Shown: piece after piece, positions 18,915-29,100 of the stretch
Numbering within the stretch: the stretch's first letter is position 1
Layout: each line of letters opens with the position of its first letter
Source of the DNA: Chryseobacterium sp. JJR-5R
GTDB taxonomy: Bacteria > Bacteroidota > Bacteroidia > Flavobacteriales > Weeksellaceae
DNA length: 64,000 nucleotides
Assembly (NCBI RefSeq): GCF_034047335.1
Contig: NZ_CP139137.1
Location: forward strand, 1,798,001 to 1,862,000
Direction of reading: 5' to 3'
The notes under the pieces: generated by a model
The model's database searches: none
What the model saw: the letters and a program-made list of their open reading frames with translations, nothing else
Told to the model about the DNA's origin: nothing
Translations under genes and position numbers: made by a program

Positions 18915-18947
18915 AAAACCGGCTTTCTTAGCTGGTTTTTTTATTTT
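18915..18947 (+). terminator. Terminator of the histone H1-like gene
   Basis: AAAACCGGCT (18915-18924) pairs with AGCTGGTTTT (18930-18939) and runs into TTTATTTTC. Confidence 0.85.
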
Positions 18948-19109
18948 CATTATCACGTAATATAAGGAAGTATAAAAAGTCCGGGAACCTCCTTCAGTGT
19001 CCGGGAATGTATGGCAATCTGAAAACGGAAATCAGGTAATAATCTCACAGATCTGTTACGACATTACATATTGATAAAAAGATTTTACATACACAACGTC
19101 CAGCCTGGC

Positions 19110-19688
19110 TCACTCAATAAGCTGCTCATTGTTTTCAGGCTGTTGCGTATCAAGTAAACTTCTGATTTCATTTATTTTGCTTTCTTTTACAATATAGGTT
19201 TTGCAGATTTTGTTATTCAGGTGCATGCTGAAATTCATCTGCGGCCCTTTTCTCCAGCCCATGGTAACCGTTCTTGAGGTATATTCTGAAAAGACAGGGT
19301 CGAAATTAGCCAGGCATAATACGTTTCTTGCGAGTGATTTATAAAAACCCGGATCTTTGCCTTCTTCATCAATCACCTTCATCCTGAATATTTTCTTCCC
19401 CAAAGTGGTTCCGAAATAAAATTCGGTCACTGCTCCGGAAATAATAACAGCCGGAACCGAAAATAAAATACTTACAATGAGAACTTTATTGAATATAAAA
19501 TGGAAAATTAAAACAAACACGGCCATATCAATCCATTTTGCGAAAAGCCTCTGGGTTTCATTGCCTTTAAAACCCGGATTATAAGGTAGGTAATATTCAT
19601 AGGCATGATAGATCCTCTTTCCGTACCCGTCAAAATGAAGCGTCGGCCTGTGAATGATTTTCCGTTCTTTAATTTCTGATATTTTCAC
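19110..19688 (-). CDS. RDD-family membrane protein
   Basis: 192 residues. The RDD domain lies at about 45-130, with the family Arg/Asp pattern (QRLFAKWIDMAVF), two hydrophobic segments, and TTLGKKIFRMKVIDEEG with its conserved G-K. RDD proteins are small inner-membrane proteins of largely unknown role, some linked to ion exchange. The start is 10 nt after the tex stop on the same strand, so it is probably cotranscribed with tex. The C-terminal tail (ESKINEIRSLLDTQQP) is polar. Confidence 0.8.
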   Translation of the reverse strand: MKISEIKERKIIHRPTLHFDGYGKRIYHAYEYYLPYNPGFKGNETQRLFAKWIDMAVFVLIFHFIFNKVLIVSILFSVPAVIISGAVTEFYFGTTLGKKIFRMKVIDEEGKDPGFYKSLARNVLCLANFDPVFSEYTSRTVTMGWRKGPQMNFSMHLNNKICKTYIVKESKINEIRSLLDTQQPENNEQLIE

Positions 19689-19698
19689 GGTGAAATTT

Positions 19699-21825
19699 TT
19701 ATAAGATCATGCTCAGCTGTATTCTTTTTCTCGCTTCGTCTACCTCCGTTACTTTTACCCGGACATGCTGATGCAGCTTCACCACCTCATTGACGTCGGA
19801 AACAAAGCCTTCCTTCAGCTGGGAAATGTGCACCAGTCCGCTTTCCTTGATGCCCAGGTCTACAAAGCACCCAAAAGCCGTAATATTGTTCACGATCCCC
19901 GCAAGTACCATTCCGGTTTTCAGGTCCGTAATCTTTTTTACGTTCGAATCAAATTCGAATACCTTTGCGGATTTCCTTGGATCCAGGCCCGGCTTTTCCA
20001 GCTCTTTCACAATATCCTGGATGCTTAAGATCCCGATGGTTTCGGTCACATACTTTTCCGGACGGATCATGGCAATTTTTTCTCTGCTGGCAATCAGTTC
20101 ACGGGTTTTGATGCCGAGGTCTTCTGCCATCTTTTCTACAATGCCGTACGCTTCGGGATGGACGGCAGAATTGTCCAGGGGGTTTGCAGGATTACTGATT
20201 CGTACAAAGGCAGCAGCCTGCTGAAAGGCCTTTTCACCCAGCCTCGGGACTTTTTTCAGCTGTTTCCGGTCTTCAAAAGCACCGTTTTCCGTACGGTAGT
20301 TTACAATATTTTCCGCCATTTTCTCACCGATCCCGGACACATAGCTTAACAGGGATTTGCTGGCGGTGTTCAGGTTGATGCCGACCGCATTGACACACTT
20401 CATCACGGCAGCATCCAGTTCGTTTTTTAACTGTGTCTGGTCCACATCATGCTGGTACTGTCCGACCCCGATTGATTTGGCATCGATCTTCACCAGTTCC
20501 GCCAGCGGATCCGCCAGCCTTCTTCCGATGGAGACTGCACCGCGGACGGTTACATCATAATTCGGAAATTCGTCCCTGGCAATTTTACTGGCAGAATATA
20601 CCGAAGCTCCGGCTTCCGATACCACGAATACCTGCAGCGGCTTGTCAAACGCAATTTTTTTAATGAAAAACTCGGTTTCACGGCTTGCGGTCCCGTTCCC
20701 GATGGAAATGGCTTCAATATGGTAGGCATTTATCATGGAGCGGATTTTCTTCATGGCCATCCCGCTTTCGTTTTGCGGGGCATGCGGGTAAATGGTTTCA
20801 TTATGGAGCAGGTCTCCTTTTTCATCCAGGCATACCACTTTGCATCCGCTCCGGTAGCCGGGATCAATCGCAAGGATCCTTTTTTCGCCCAAAGGCGGCG
20901 CGAGCAGCAGCTGGGACAGGTTGTCGGAGAAAATTTCAATGGCCTTCTTATCCGCTTTTTCTTTTGCTTCCTGCAGGGTTTCATTGGCGATGGCAGGCTC
21001 CAGCAATCTTTTGTAACTGTCTTTTATGGCTGAGGCAATCTGCCCGGCGGTCTCATTATGCCCGGTCTTAATGACTGCCTGTTCTATAAATGCTATGGCT
21101 TCCTCTTTACTGATGCCGGTATTCACTTTTACAAAACCTTCCGCTTCCGCCCTCAGCAGCGCCAGCAGCCGGTGGGAGGGTATTCTGCCGAGGTTTTCTT
21201 CCCATTCGAAATACTGGGCATATTTCTGTGCTTCCTCTTCATCCTTTCTGGCCTTTACTGCTTTTGACGTAATCACGGCATTCCGTTGGAACATCCGCCG
21301 GAGGTTTTTCCTGACATACATATTTTCATTGATCCATTCTGCCATAATATCCCGGGCGCCCTGCAATGCCTCTTCTTCGGACGCGACCTGATCATTTATG
21401 TATTTCGCAGCCAGAAACGTAAGATCCCGGGCTTTCTGGCTCATGATAATTCTGGCCAGCGGCTCCAGTCCTTTCTCTTTGGCAGCATCCGCTTTGGTTT
21501 TCTTCCTTTTCTTATAAGGCAGGTAGAGGTCTTCAATTTCCCGGATGTCAAAACTTTCTTCAATCCGCTGCCTGAGTTCAGGGTTCAGCGCATCCTGTTC
21601 TTCTACCGACTTCAGGATGGCTTCTTTCCGTTTCACCATATCTTCAAACTGCCTGCTTATTTTGGCAACCTGCTCAATCTGTACTTCATCCAGGTTTCCT
21701 GTGGCATCCTTCCGGTACCGGGAAATAAAGGGGATGGTGCAGTCTTCGGCCAGCAGCTTAAGCGTGGCATTGATGCTTTTTTCGGAAATACCGAGGGCCT
21801 GTCTGATATAGAGGGTAGCGTTCAT
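19699..21825 (-). CDS. tex: Tex-family RNA-binding protein
   Basis: 708 residues, the usual Tex length. The N-terminal helical domain (residues 1-190) is followed by a YqgF/RuvC-like fold (LAIDPGYRSGCKVVCLD), helix-hairpin-helix repeats (NLNTASKSLLSYVSGIG, near residue 495) and a C-terminal S1 RNA-binding domain (about 630-705, GMVLAGIVNNITAFGCFVDLG). Tex binds nucleic acid and influences transcription and translation; it is conserved and cytoplasmic. The long plus-strand ORFs within it are shadows. It is the first gene of an operon with the RDD gene. Confidence 0.96.
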   Translation of the reverse strand: MNATLYIRQALGISEKSINATLKLLAEDCTIPFISRYRKDATGNLDEVQIEQVAKISRQFEDMVKRKEAILKSVEEQDALNPELRQRIEESFDIREIEDLYLPYKKRKKTKADAAKEKGLEPLARIIMSQKARDLTFLAAKYINDQVASEEEALQGARDIMAEWINENMYVRKNLRRMFQRNAVITSKAVKARKDEEEAQKYAQYFEWEENLGRIPSHRLLALLRAEAEGFVKVNTGISKEEAIAFIEQAVIKTGHNETAGQIASAIKDSYKRLLEPAIANETLQEAKEKADKKAIEIFSDNLSQLLLAPPLGEKRILAIDPGYRSGCKVVCLDEKGDLLHNETIYPHAPQNESGMAMKKIRSMINAYHIEAISIGNGTASRETEFFIKKIAFDKPLQVFVVSEAGASVYSASKIARDEFPNYDVTVRGAVSIGRRLADPLAELVKIDAKSIGVGQYQHDVDQTQLKNELDAAVMKCVNAVGINLNTASKSLLSYVSGIGEKMAENIVNYRTENGAFEDRKQLKKVPRLGEKAFQQAAAFVRISNPANPLDNSAVHPEAYGIVEKMAEDLGIKTRELIASREKIAMIRPEKYVTETIGILSIQDIVKELEKPGLDPRKSAKVFEFDSNVKKITDLKTGMVLAGIVNNITAFGCFVDLGIKESGLVHISQLKEGFVSDVNEVVKLHQHVRVKVTEVDEARKRIQLSMIL

Positions 21826-21976
21826 TTTAGAATTTAAACCGCTAAAATAATCAAATTTTAACGGAGCTTATGCCTGAATGTACCATCTTTTTGTTATTTT
21901 AGCTATTGGTTTTCAGGATCCGGGAATCTCATTTATTTCTTGATGTATGGTAATGCCGGCAGGGAATAAAGTTTCC

Positions 21977-21984
21977 TATTTTTG
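21977..21984 (+). promoter_or_regulatory. Candidate -7 box of the yceI-like gene
   Basis: TATTTTTG matches TAnnTTTG, 75 nt before the ATG at 22059; no TTG at the usual distance. Confidence 0.4.
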
Positions 21985-22058
21985 GAACCCGGCAGAAACC
22001 TTGTAAAGGTTCCCGCAAAGTTCAATATAAAAAATAAACTTTTAAACAATTATATCAT

Positions 22059-22736
22059 ATGAAAAAATTAAGTGTTATGGCATTGGTAGCTGTCGGTATG
22101 CTGGCAGCATCTTGTAACAAGGATAAATCTGCAGACAATGCAAAAACGGCTCAGGAGCAAACTGTAGCAGAAAGTAAAGGTGAAAAACTGATGGTGGATG
22201 CAGCTGCTTCTGTAGTAAACTGGAAGGCATTCCACAAAGGAGGAATGGCACCGCGTTGGGGAACGTTGACCGTACAGTCCGGAGACCTGAGCGTTGAAGG
22301 CGGACAAGTTACTGCCGGAAACTTTGTGATCGATATGAACTCCCTGAAAGTAGATCCGGCTTCCGTAACAGAAAAAGATAAAAAGCCTGCTGACCTTGAA
22401 GCACACTTAAAAAACCCTGATTTCTTCGATACTACAAAAAACCCGACTTCAGATTTCAAGATTACCAGCGTAACGGATCTTACCGGAGCCCCTGCAGATG
22501 CAGTAGCCGGAGCTAACAAGACCGTAAGCGGAAACCTTACATTATCAGGAAAAACAATGAACGTAACATTCCCTGCAAAAGTAGAAGTTGCTGAAGGGGC
22601 AGCCTCTATCCAGGCCAAGTTCACGGTAAACAGAGCCGACTGGGGAATCAAGTTCGGGACTTCCGAAGCGGATCCTGCCGAATGGATGATCAGCAAAGAC
22701 ATCGAAATTGCTGTAGATGTAAAAGCCAAGAAATAA
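22059..22736 (+). CDS. YceI-family lipoprotein
   Basis: 225 residues. The lipobox LAASC makes C19 the lipidated residue, so the protein should be membrane-anchored in the periplasm. After a short Lys/Gln-rich linker comes a YceI lipocalin-like barrel: VVNWKAFHKGG, then FVIDMNSLKV, LKNPDFFDTTKNP and a C-terminal FTVNRADWGIKFG. YceI proteins bind isoprenoid-like or other lipids; the ligand here is unknown. The gene stands alone with its own terminator at 22771. Confidence 0.9.
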   Translation: MKKLSVMALVAVGMLAASCNKDKSADNAKTAQEQTVAESKGEKLMVDAAASVVNWKAFHKGGMAPRWGTLTVQSGDLSVEGGQVTAGNFVIDMNSLKVDPASVTEKDKKPADLEAHLKNPDFFDTTKNPTSDFKITSVTDLTGAPADAVAGANKTVSGNLTLSGKTMNVTFPAKVEVAEGAASIQAKFTVNRADWGIKFGTSEADPAEWMISKDIEIAVDVKAKK

Positions 22737-22770
22737 TATAATATATTATTGTTAGATAAATCTTCAATGG

Positions 22771-22799
22771 AGCCGCCTTATTCGTAAGGTGGCTTTTTT
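22771..22799 (+). terminator. Terminator of the yceI-like gene
   Basis: AGCCGCCTTA (22771-22780) pairs with TAAGGTGGCT (22785-22794, one G-T pair), followed by a T-run. Confidence 0.85.
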
Positions 22800-22943
22800 G
22801 CAAATAGGTGCGGATTTACAGTACAGGATTCAAAGCCGGTTTCTGTAAAAAAGAAATTCAGGGAAACAAAATAAGATGATATTTTTACCTGAAGATGCTT
22901 ATCGGAAAAGAGAAACAGTTTTTACCGGCAGCAGTTACCTGAT

Positions 22944-22996
22944 ATGATAATAAAAGATAATGCGACAGATCATGTCGCATTATCTTTTATTATCAT
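22944..22996. repeat. 24-bp perfect inverted repeat between convergent genes
   Basis: Arms at 22944-22967 and 22973-22996 are exact complements around a 5-nt loop. It lies between the yceI-like gene and the end of the 23061 gene. It may stop transcription from both sides, although only the plus side has a T-rich tail (CTTTTTAT). Confidence 0.7.
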
Positions 22997-23060
22997 AATT
23001 CTTTTTATATTCAGTTTTTATTAATGCTTATCGCGGCAGAATTAATGTTACCGGCTTTCA

Positions 23061-23921
23061 TTAATTATTATAGATACGCCTGATTCTTAAGTATTTTGTG
23101 AAATCTTCGTTCGCCTTCTTTAATATTCCGGCATTGGTACCGTAATCAGGCGTAGCTGATCCGGGTTGGGTGATCACCACTTTTATACGGTCATTACTGT
23201 TAAAGCGCAGGATGGTACGCGGCAATATAACGGTTTGTAACTGATTGGAGACACCGATATCATAGGGCGTTGCCGTTCCTGACACCGGCGTCCAGGTAGT
23301 CCCGTTATCTGCAGACTTCATCACGGTAAACGCAGTATAGGTATAATTTGAATTATCGGCTGTCACACTCCGTAACGGATTGAAACTGAAATTGGCAACG
23401 ACTACATAATCGCCCGTTATTTTGAGCCTGAATTCATTGCCCCCGGATAGCATCTCGATATCAGCCGGATTGTCAACCGTTACCTCATTGGCTGCCCATA
23501 CTACGGGGACTTCAAAATTTTCATCCGTGTTGATATTGTTAAGCTGGGTGGCAGTAAGCGGCTGTGTAGCCGTAGACCTTATGACATACTGCCCGGACTG
23601 TGTAAAAGAAGTAACTTCCGTAAGCGTTGTGAATTTCTGCCAGACTGAACCCTGCCAGAAATAAATGGAATTAGGAATTACGGCATTGCCGGCAGTCCCG
23701 CTTGCCGTAAGGTTTACAACCATCAGGCCGGCAGCAGGGCTGGGTATGGTGGAAATGTCATTCCTGCCTGTTAAGTTCACCCTTGGTAAAAGGAAGCCTT
23801 TGTTGGAGGCAGAGATATGAAGCGCTGCAGATGAGTTGGGAGTTGCTGTTCCTATTCCCACCTGTCCGTACAACACGGCAGATAATAAAAACACCAGGCT
23901 TGTCTTGATTTTGATAATCAT
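23061..23921 (-). CDS. Secreted module-plus-jelly-roll-like protein, paralog 3
   Basis: 286 residues with a signal peptide ending near YGQ. The mature N-terminus is the module GIGTATPNSSAALHI, NKGFLLPRV, IPSPAAGLMVVN. Then comes a beta-rich domain with a Gly-Asp-Tyr strand (LKITGDYVVVANFSFNPL) and ILRFNSNDRIKVVI, reminiscent of a C1q/TNF-like jelly roll (inference). It is the third of three tandem paralogs, 23 nt after the second. Function unknown; an exposed binding protein is likely from the architecture. Confidence 0.7.
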   Translation of the reverse strand: MIIKIKTSLVFLLSAVLYGQVGIGTATPNSSAALHISASNKGFLLPRVNLTGRNDISTIPSPAAGLMVVNLTASGTAGNAVIPNSIYFWQGSVWQKFTTLTEVTSFTQSGQYVIRSTATQPLTATQLNNINTDENFEVPVVWAANEVTVDNPADIEMLSGGNEFRLKITGDYVVVANFSFNPLRSVTADNSNYTYTAFTVMKSADNGTTWTPVSGTATPYDIGVSNQLQTVILPRTILRFNSNDRIKVVITQPGSATPDYGTNAGILKKANEDFTKYLRIRRIYNN

Positions 23922-23944
23922 AGTGTGATTTATATATTTGAGCT

Positions 23945-24859
23945 TTAGTTAATTTTCTGGAAACGCAGCAGCCGCGAGTAGGCCAGGCCGGTTCCCGATT
24001 CGATGTTAAGGACACTGCCTGAGGGCGATGTACCGTGGTTTATGGCAGACCCTTTGGCGATAACGGTCCTTACCAGGCTGTTTTCTGCCAGATTTACAAC
24101 GAAGGGGGCGATAATGACCGAACGGTTCCTGTCTCCTGTGCCCACTCCCCAGATAGAACTGGATTTGGAAATATTCGTCCAGTTTACCCCGTTATCCGTA
24201 GAAACCTGTACAATAAGGTCCAGCGCCGCAATACAGGTGCTTTCGGTAGCCTGTGTGGTACATGTGGTGGAAACCCAAGGATTATATCCCACATAACCTG
24301 TGATTTCATAATTTCCGCCGGACAGTATCCTGAAATTGTTATTGGACAGAGAGACCCTGTTCCCCACATCTACAGACATGGCACCGGTGCCGGCCGGATC
24401 AAAGGTAACCACTGCGCTTGCTCCGTTGTTGAAATCGGTTTTATTAAGCTCCTGATTTCCTCTGTTGGCCACAATAAATACCTGGGGATATAATTCTGTT
24501 TCAAAAGTCTTTGAAGTGGCAATATCCACCCAGCTTGTTCCCGTCCAATAATAGAATACATCCGCTCTGATCTGTGTATCCGTGGCAGAATTTACCGTGT
24601 TATAGACAAACAGCCCTACGGCAGGGTTGGGAATGGTGGTGGTATCCATACGGTTCTGTAATGCTATCCGTGGGAACAGCATCCCTTTTTTCTGGTTCGC
24701 CGGCAGGGAACTCACGTCTACATCCAGCAGGGCTGAAGGATGGGGGCTGAGTGTCCCGATGCCTATTCCCTGTGAAAAGGCATAATTTCCAACTAATAAG
24801 AGACCTGTAAGAATGGTGTTACGAAGTTTTTTGCGGTATAATTTATTGCTGGATATCAT
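23945..24859 (-). CDS. Secreted module-plus-jelly-roll-like protein, paralog 2
   Basis: 304 residues. The signal segment (TILTGLLLVGNYAFSQ) is followed by GIGIGTLSPHPSALLDVDVSSL, shortened here as the module start, then KKGMLFPRIAL and IPNPAVGLFVYN. The C-terminal half is beta-rich (GGNYEITGYVGYNPW; VQVSTDNGVNWTNI; NSLVRTVIAKGS), parallel to its neighbours. Its start overlaps the end of paralog 1 by 17 nt, so the two are translationally coupled. Cysteines in TTCTTQATESTCIAA could form a disulfide. Function unknown. Confidence 0.7.
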   Translation of the reverse strand: MISSNKLYRKKLRNTILTGLLLVGNYAFSQGIGIGTLSPHPSALLDVDVSSLPANQKKGMLFPRIALQNRMDTTTIPNPAVGLFVYNTVNSATDTQIRADVFYYWTGTSWVDIATSKTFETELYPQVFIVANRGNQELNKTDFNNGASAVVTFDPAGTGAMSVDVGNRVSLSNNNFRILSGGNYEITGYVGYNPWVSTTCTTQATESTCIAALDLIVQVSTDNGVNWTNISKSSSIWGVGTGDRNRSVIIAPFVVNLAENSLVRTVIAKGSAINHGTSPSGSVLNIESGTGLAYSRLLRFQKIN

Positions 24860-25754
24860 AATCTAATAAGGTAAGCGTTAAACTTTTTGATATAGGCGTC
24901 TTTGAGGATGCGGTAATGGAGGGAAGGGGAGCGGCAGGCGCTGTGGAAGGGTTTTCCCCGTGGAGGCTTGAAGTATCGGTAATCGCAAAGGGGTTCTGAA
25001 CCACAAGCCTGATCAGCTGCCCGGCCGTTAAATTGATAGGGGTGGAAATCAGCATGGTGGTTTTCAGCAGATTACTGGTCCTGGCTCCCCAGGCCGTACG
25101 GTTTCCGATAACGTCATTCCATGTCGAGCCGTTATCACTGGAAAGCTGAAGCTTCAGGTTAAGGAAGCATCCCCTTTGCGGGGTGCCGATGGTAGTACGG
25201 TTCGGATTGTAATTGATATAGGAGGAAACTTCATACAGCCCGGTGATATTAATCTTGAAATTATTGCCGGATTTTGAAGCTATACCTCCTGAATTGATGG
25301 CAATGTCAGAATCGGCAAACGTTATCGGTATGCCTCCGTTGGCAGCACTCGTAGCATTAATTGCAGCATAGGTAAAAGACTGGGCTGAATTGGCATTCAG
25401 GCTGATCACCCTGTTATTGATAAAGGTCTGCAGTACCGTGGTCAGCCCGAAATCGATCCATTCTGTCCCGTTCCAGTGGTAAAATCGGTTGCTGAATACC
25501 TGATTGGGGAAAGTTCCGGCGTTTGCCAGGTTAAACACCAGCAGCCCGATGGCCGGTGAAGGAATTGTCTGTACATCACGCGAACCCAAGAGGTTTACTC
25601 TCGGGCCCAGGAAGCCTTTTTTATTGCCGGAAGGCAGGCTGGATGCGTCTATGTCCAGTACAGCTGACGGATGGGGCTTAGAGGTTTGTATCCCTACCTG
25701 GGATTTGCAGCAGTACGACGCAAGAAATAAGATAGATAAAAATAACTTACTCAT
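24843..25754 (-). CDS. Secreted module-plus-jelly-roll-like protein, paralog 1
   Basis: 303 residues, first gene of the minus-strand trio. A signal segment (LFLSILFLASYCCKSQ) precedes VGIQTSKPHPSAVLDID, KKGFLGPRVNLL and IPSPAIGLLVFN. The second half repeats the beta-rich plan of its paralogs (INITGLYEVSSYINYNP; LQLSSDNGSTWNDV; LIRLVVQNPF). It is divergent from cas9 with the tracrRNA gene between them, but I see no functional link to CRISPR. Sequence divergence among the three suggests old duplication rather than recent. Confidence 0.7.
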   Translation of the reverse strand: MSKLFLSILFLASYCCKSQVGIQTSKPHPSAVLDIDASSLPSGNKKGFLGPRVNLLGSRDVQTIPSPAIGLLVFNLANAGTFPNQVFSNRFYHWNGTEWIDFGLTTVLQTFINNRVISLNANSAQSFTYAAINATSAANGGIPITFADSDIAINSGGIASKSGNNFKINITGLYEVSSYINYNPNRTTIGTPQRGCFLNLKLQLSSDNGSTWNDVIGNRTAWGARTSNLLKTTMLISTPINLTAGQLIRLVVQNPFAITDTSSLHGENPSTAPAAPLPSITASSKTPISKSLTLTLLDYDIQQ

Positions 25755-25974
25755 GGAAGAAAATTGTATGCATTAAAATCTTTGCGAAAATACAATTATT
25801 TATGCAGATGACCCCTCACTTTTAATAAAGCGGGGTGAAAATCATATCATTTTTAATAAGATGCTATACCACATATAATCAAGGGTAATCTATTGGCTTG
25901 ATGTGGAATTGGATTGAGTGTGTTGTAAATCAGTTATTTGTAATTTATTACATAGCTGCTTATCAGCGTGCTTA

Positions 25975-26061
25975 AAACAAAAATCCCCCGTATGGTAAGA
26001 CGAGGGGGCTTAAATGTTTTCACAACGGAATAATCCTTATTGTGAATTGCTTTCAAAATTA
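25975..26061 (-). ncRNA. tracrRNA
   Basis: Read on the minus strand, a ~24-nt anti-repeat (26064-26040, containing TTTTGAAAGCAATTCACAA) is complementary to the 5' end of the CRISPR repeat as transcribed leftwards. It is followed by a short hairpin (AAGGATTATTCC) and then a strong terminator hairpin, CCCCC (26008-26004) with GGGGG (25989-25985), with a T-rich tail ending near 25975. This is the II-C tracrRNA layout: anti-repeat, small nexus-like stem, terminator. A consensus promoter sits immediately upstream. The RNA guides RNase III processing of crRNA and binds Cas9. Exact ends are estimates. Confidence 0.88.
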
Positions 26062-26066
26062 TAATT

Positions 26067-26096
26067 CAAATATAGGATAATTTTTTATTCTGTCAA
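26067..26096 (-). promoter_or_regulatory. tracrRNA promoter
   Basis: On the minus strand TTG (26096-26094), a 19-nt spacer and TATATTTG (26074-26067) match the Bacteroidetes promoter exactly. Transcription would begin around 26061, right at the anti-repeat. Confidence 0.85.
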
Positions 26097-26163
26097 CTGT
26101 GGTTTCCCGTAATTTTTATAATAAAGAATTTTTATACATTTAAGAATTAAAAAAACTGAAATT

Positions 26164-29100
26164 ATGAAAACGATATTAGGACTGGACCTGGGAACCAATT
26201 CTATTGGCTGGGCACTCGTTGAAATAGACCAAGACAGTAAAACCTTGAGAATAATAGCGCTAGGCTCTCGTATTATTCCGATGGACGGACAAGAGTTTTC
26301 AAAATTTAATGCAGGACAAAAAATAGAAAGTGCTGCTGGTAATAGAACAACTTTGCGTCGTGCAAGAATTACTAAAGAACGTTATCTGCTTAGAAGAGAT
26401 CGTTTACACTTAGTATTAAATTTATTAGAAGCATTACCTGGACATTATAAAATTGAAATTGATTTTGAAAAGGATGGTAAAAAATGTGGGCAGTTCAAAG
26501 ATGGAAAAGAACCTAAAATAGCATATTTGCCGACCAGAAATTTAGAGAATAGATATGATTTCTATTTTGAAGAAGCTTTTAATGAAATGATTAAAGATTT
26601 ACAAAAAGTGAATCCTGAAATTAAAAATGAAAAGAAAAAGCGTGTTCCTAAAGACTGGACAATCTATTTTCTGAGAAATAAAGCAATGTCTGAACGAATT
26701 TCATTAGAAGAATTGGCTTGGGTTTTATTAAGTTATAATCAGAAAAGAGGAACAGATTTAGACGAAATAGAAAATGAGGATGAAAAATCTGATGAAATAA
26801 AAGAACAGCTCGACTTAAAAGTTATAAAAGTTGAACAGAATAATGATGTAAATGGAGATTTCTTTGAAATTATATTAAATGATGCTGAGAATTTTAAATA
26901 CAAAGAATACACAACTGAACAATTGACTTTTAAGGACGATGTTAAAGAGGTTACGAAAATCTTAAAATTAGATGACGCAGGTAATATAATTAATGAAAAA
27001 ACAACTTACCATATAAGTGATTTATATAATTTGACGCTTGCTAACATCAAGCATACTGATATTGATGATAAAAAAGCTAAGCACAAATACGACTTTATCT
27101 ACACAAATGGTTGGAAGACCGAAAAGAAAAAAGAAAAGTTTGATGTAACGTATCAGAAATTAGAAAAGCAAATTAAGGAAGAATCCAAAGTTATTACAGA
27201 ATTATTTGTTATTTCAAATAAATACGATTTCACTGGAAAACCAGAATCCATCGTTCCTAATATAAAATTACCGGATTTCAATAGTGAAGGAAGTAAAGAC
27301 TGGACTTTGCTTAAAAAGAAAACAGAGAAAGATGTCATTTCTTATAATATTGCAAATGGGTTTCTCAATAAGGATGGAAGTGCAAAGCATTTCATATCGC
27401 CGAAGATTTATGATGTATTAAAAAATGATGCAAAAACAGGAGAAAGAACCAGAATCATCGGAGGCCTTTTTCAAACGATTGACAGAAAGTTTTATCGGGA
27501 AGAATTGTATCAAATAATTAATACGCAAAGAAAATTCCATACATCAACTTTAGATAACAAAGATACTTTTGAAAAATGCGTAAAACTGCTTTATCCACAC
27601 AATGAAGAGCATTCCAAAGCTTTGATGGAAAATAAACAAGCGTTAACCAATTTATTGGTTGAAGATATTTTATTATATCAACGACCGTTAAAATCAAAAA
27701 GGTCTGAAGTTTCTGATTGTAAATATGAAATTGATTATTGGAAAGAAGACGTGAATATTTCAACAGGCGAGATTATCGAAATTCCTGTTTATAAAAAAGC
27801 TGTTTCAGCTTCACATCCTTTGTTTCAGGAGTTTAGAATTTGGGATAAAATACACAATATCAGATTGATTCAATTGGAATCTGAAGATGCTCAAGGGAAT
27901 TCTAAAACGAACGTAGATATTACTTCTCAGTATTTTAAACCTGAAAACTATCAAGCTTTATTCAATCATTTCAATAGTAGGTCAACAGTGGGTATAGATG
28001 ATTTTTTAACATTTTGCAAGGAACAGTTTAAGCTAGATATTGGTAAAAGAGGAGAAAGAAAAATTCTATGGAATTATCCGGTAGAAGAAGAGTTTAAAGG
28101 AAACGAAACGAGAAAAAATTTTGAAATTAGATTTAAACGATGCGGATTTGAAGATTTTAATAGGTTTATGACTCAGCAAAAAGAAATTGAGTTATGGCAT
28201 TATTTATATTCTGTAACTTTTGCTGAAAGGAAAAAAGTCAGTCAGGTCAAAGATGATTCCAATCCAAAATTTGGAAAAACAGGTATCTGCAACTTTTTTA
28301 ATAAATATTTTAAAAATGAAAATATTGCACCAGAAGTTTTAGAAAAATTATGTCGGGATTTTGAAAACTATCCAAAGTTTGCGTCTAAATATGCTTCTTA
28401 TTCTATAAAAGCGTTAAATAAAATCCTGTCCGTGATGCGTGTTGGAGAAAATTTCTTGACTTCTAGGGCAATGAGTGAAAAATGGCAAGAAAAGTATATC
28501 GATAGAGCTGATACAATTCTCAAAAAAAATAAAGAAATAGATTGGTCTGCAGAAGATATTGATTTAAGAAATGTTGTATTAAATGATGTAAATATGAGAA
28601 CCGGAGAAATTCCTTTTCCTAAAGGTCTTTTTAATACGTTTAAAAACTTTGAATCAGTTGATAATTTTCAATTTTTGAATTTAACACAGGCTTCTTATTT
28701 TGTTTACGGAAGACATTCTGAATTGGCACAAGCAAAATATTGGAACAGTCCCGATAAAATAAGAGAGGAAATAACGAAAGAATTGAAACATCATTCTTTA
28801 AATAATCCAACTGCCGAAAAAGTATTGAAAGAAACCCTGAAAGTTGTTGCTGATATTTGGGAAATCCATGGAAATTCAGAAGAAAAATTCTTTAATGAAA
28901 TTCATTTGGAAGTCGCAAGAGAATTACAGAAATCCAATCAGGAAAAGAAAGATATTGTAGAGCGTCAAAAAAATAGCAGAGCTGAAAATAACAGGCTGAG
29001 GAATATTTTGGAAGAATTTTTAAGTAGTTCTTCCTACAAGGCAAAAAGAGGAAACCAAGATCATTTTGAACGATTAAAAATTGTAGAAGATGGAGCTAAA

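Noticed and set aside
19765-21837. Many long plus-strand ORFs opposite tex
   Set aside because: Cys/Phe/Ser/Arg-rich shadow translations of a well-conserved gene; none shows a domain.
26135-26142. TACATTTA as a firm cas9 promoter
   Set aside because: One mismatch from the -7 consensus and no TTG at 19 nt; too weak to annotate alone.
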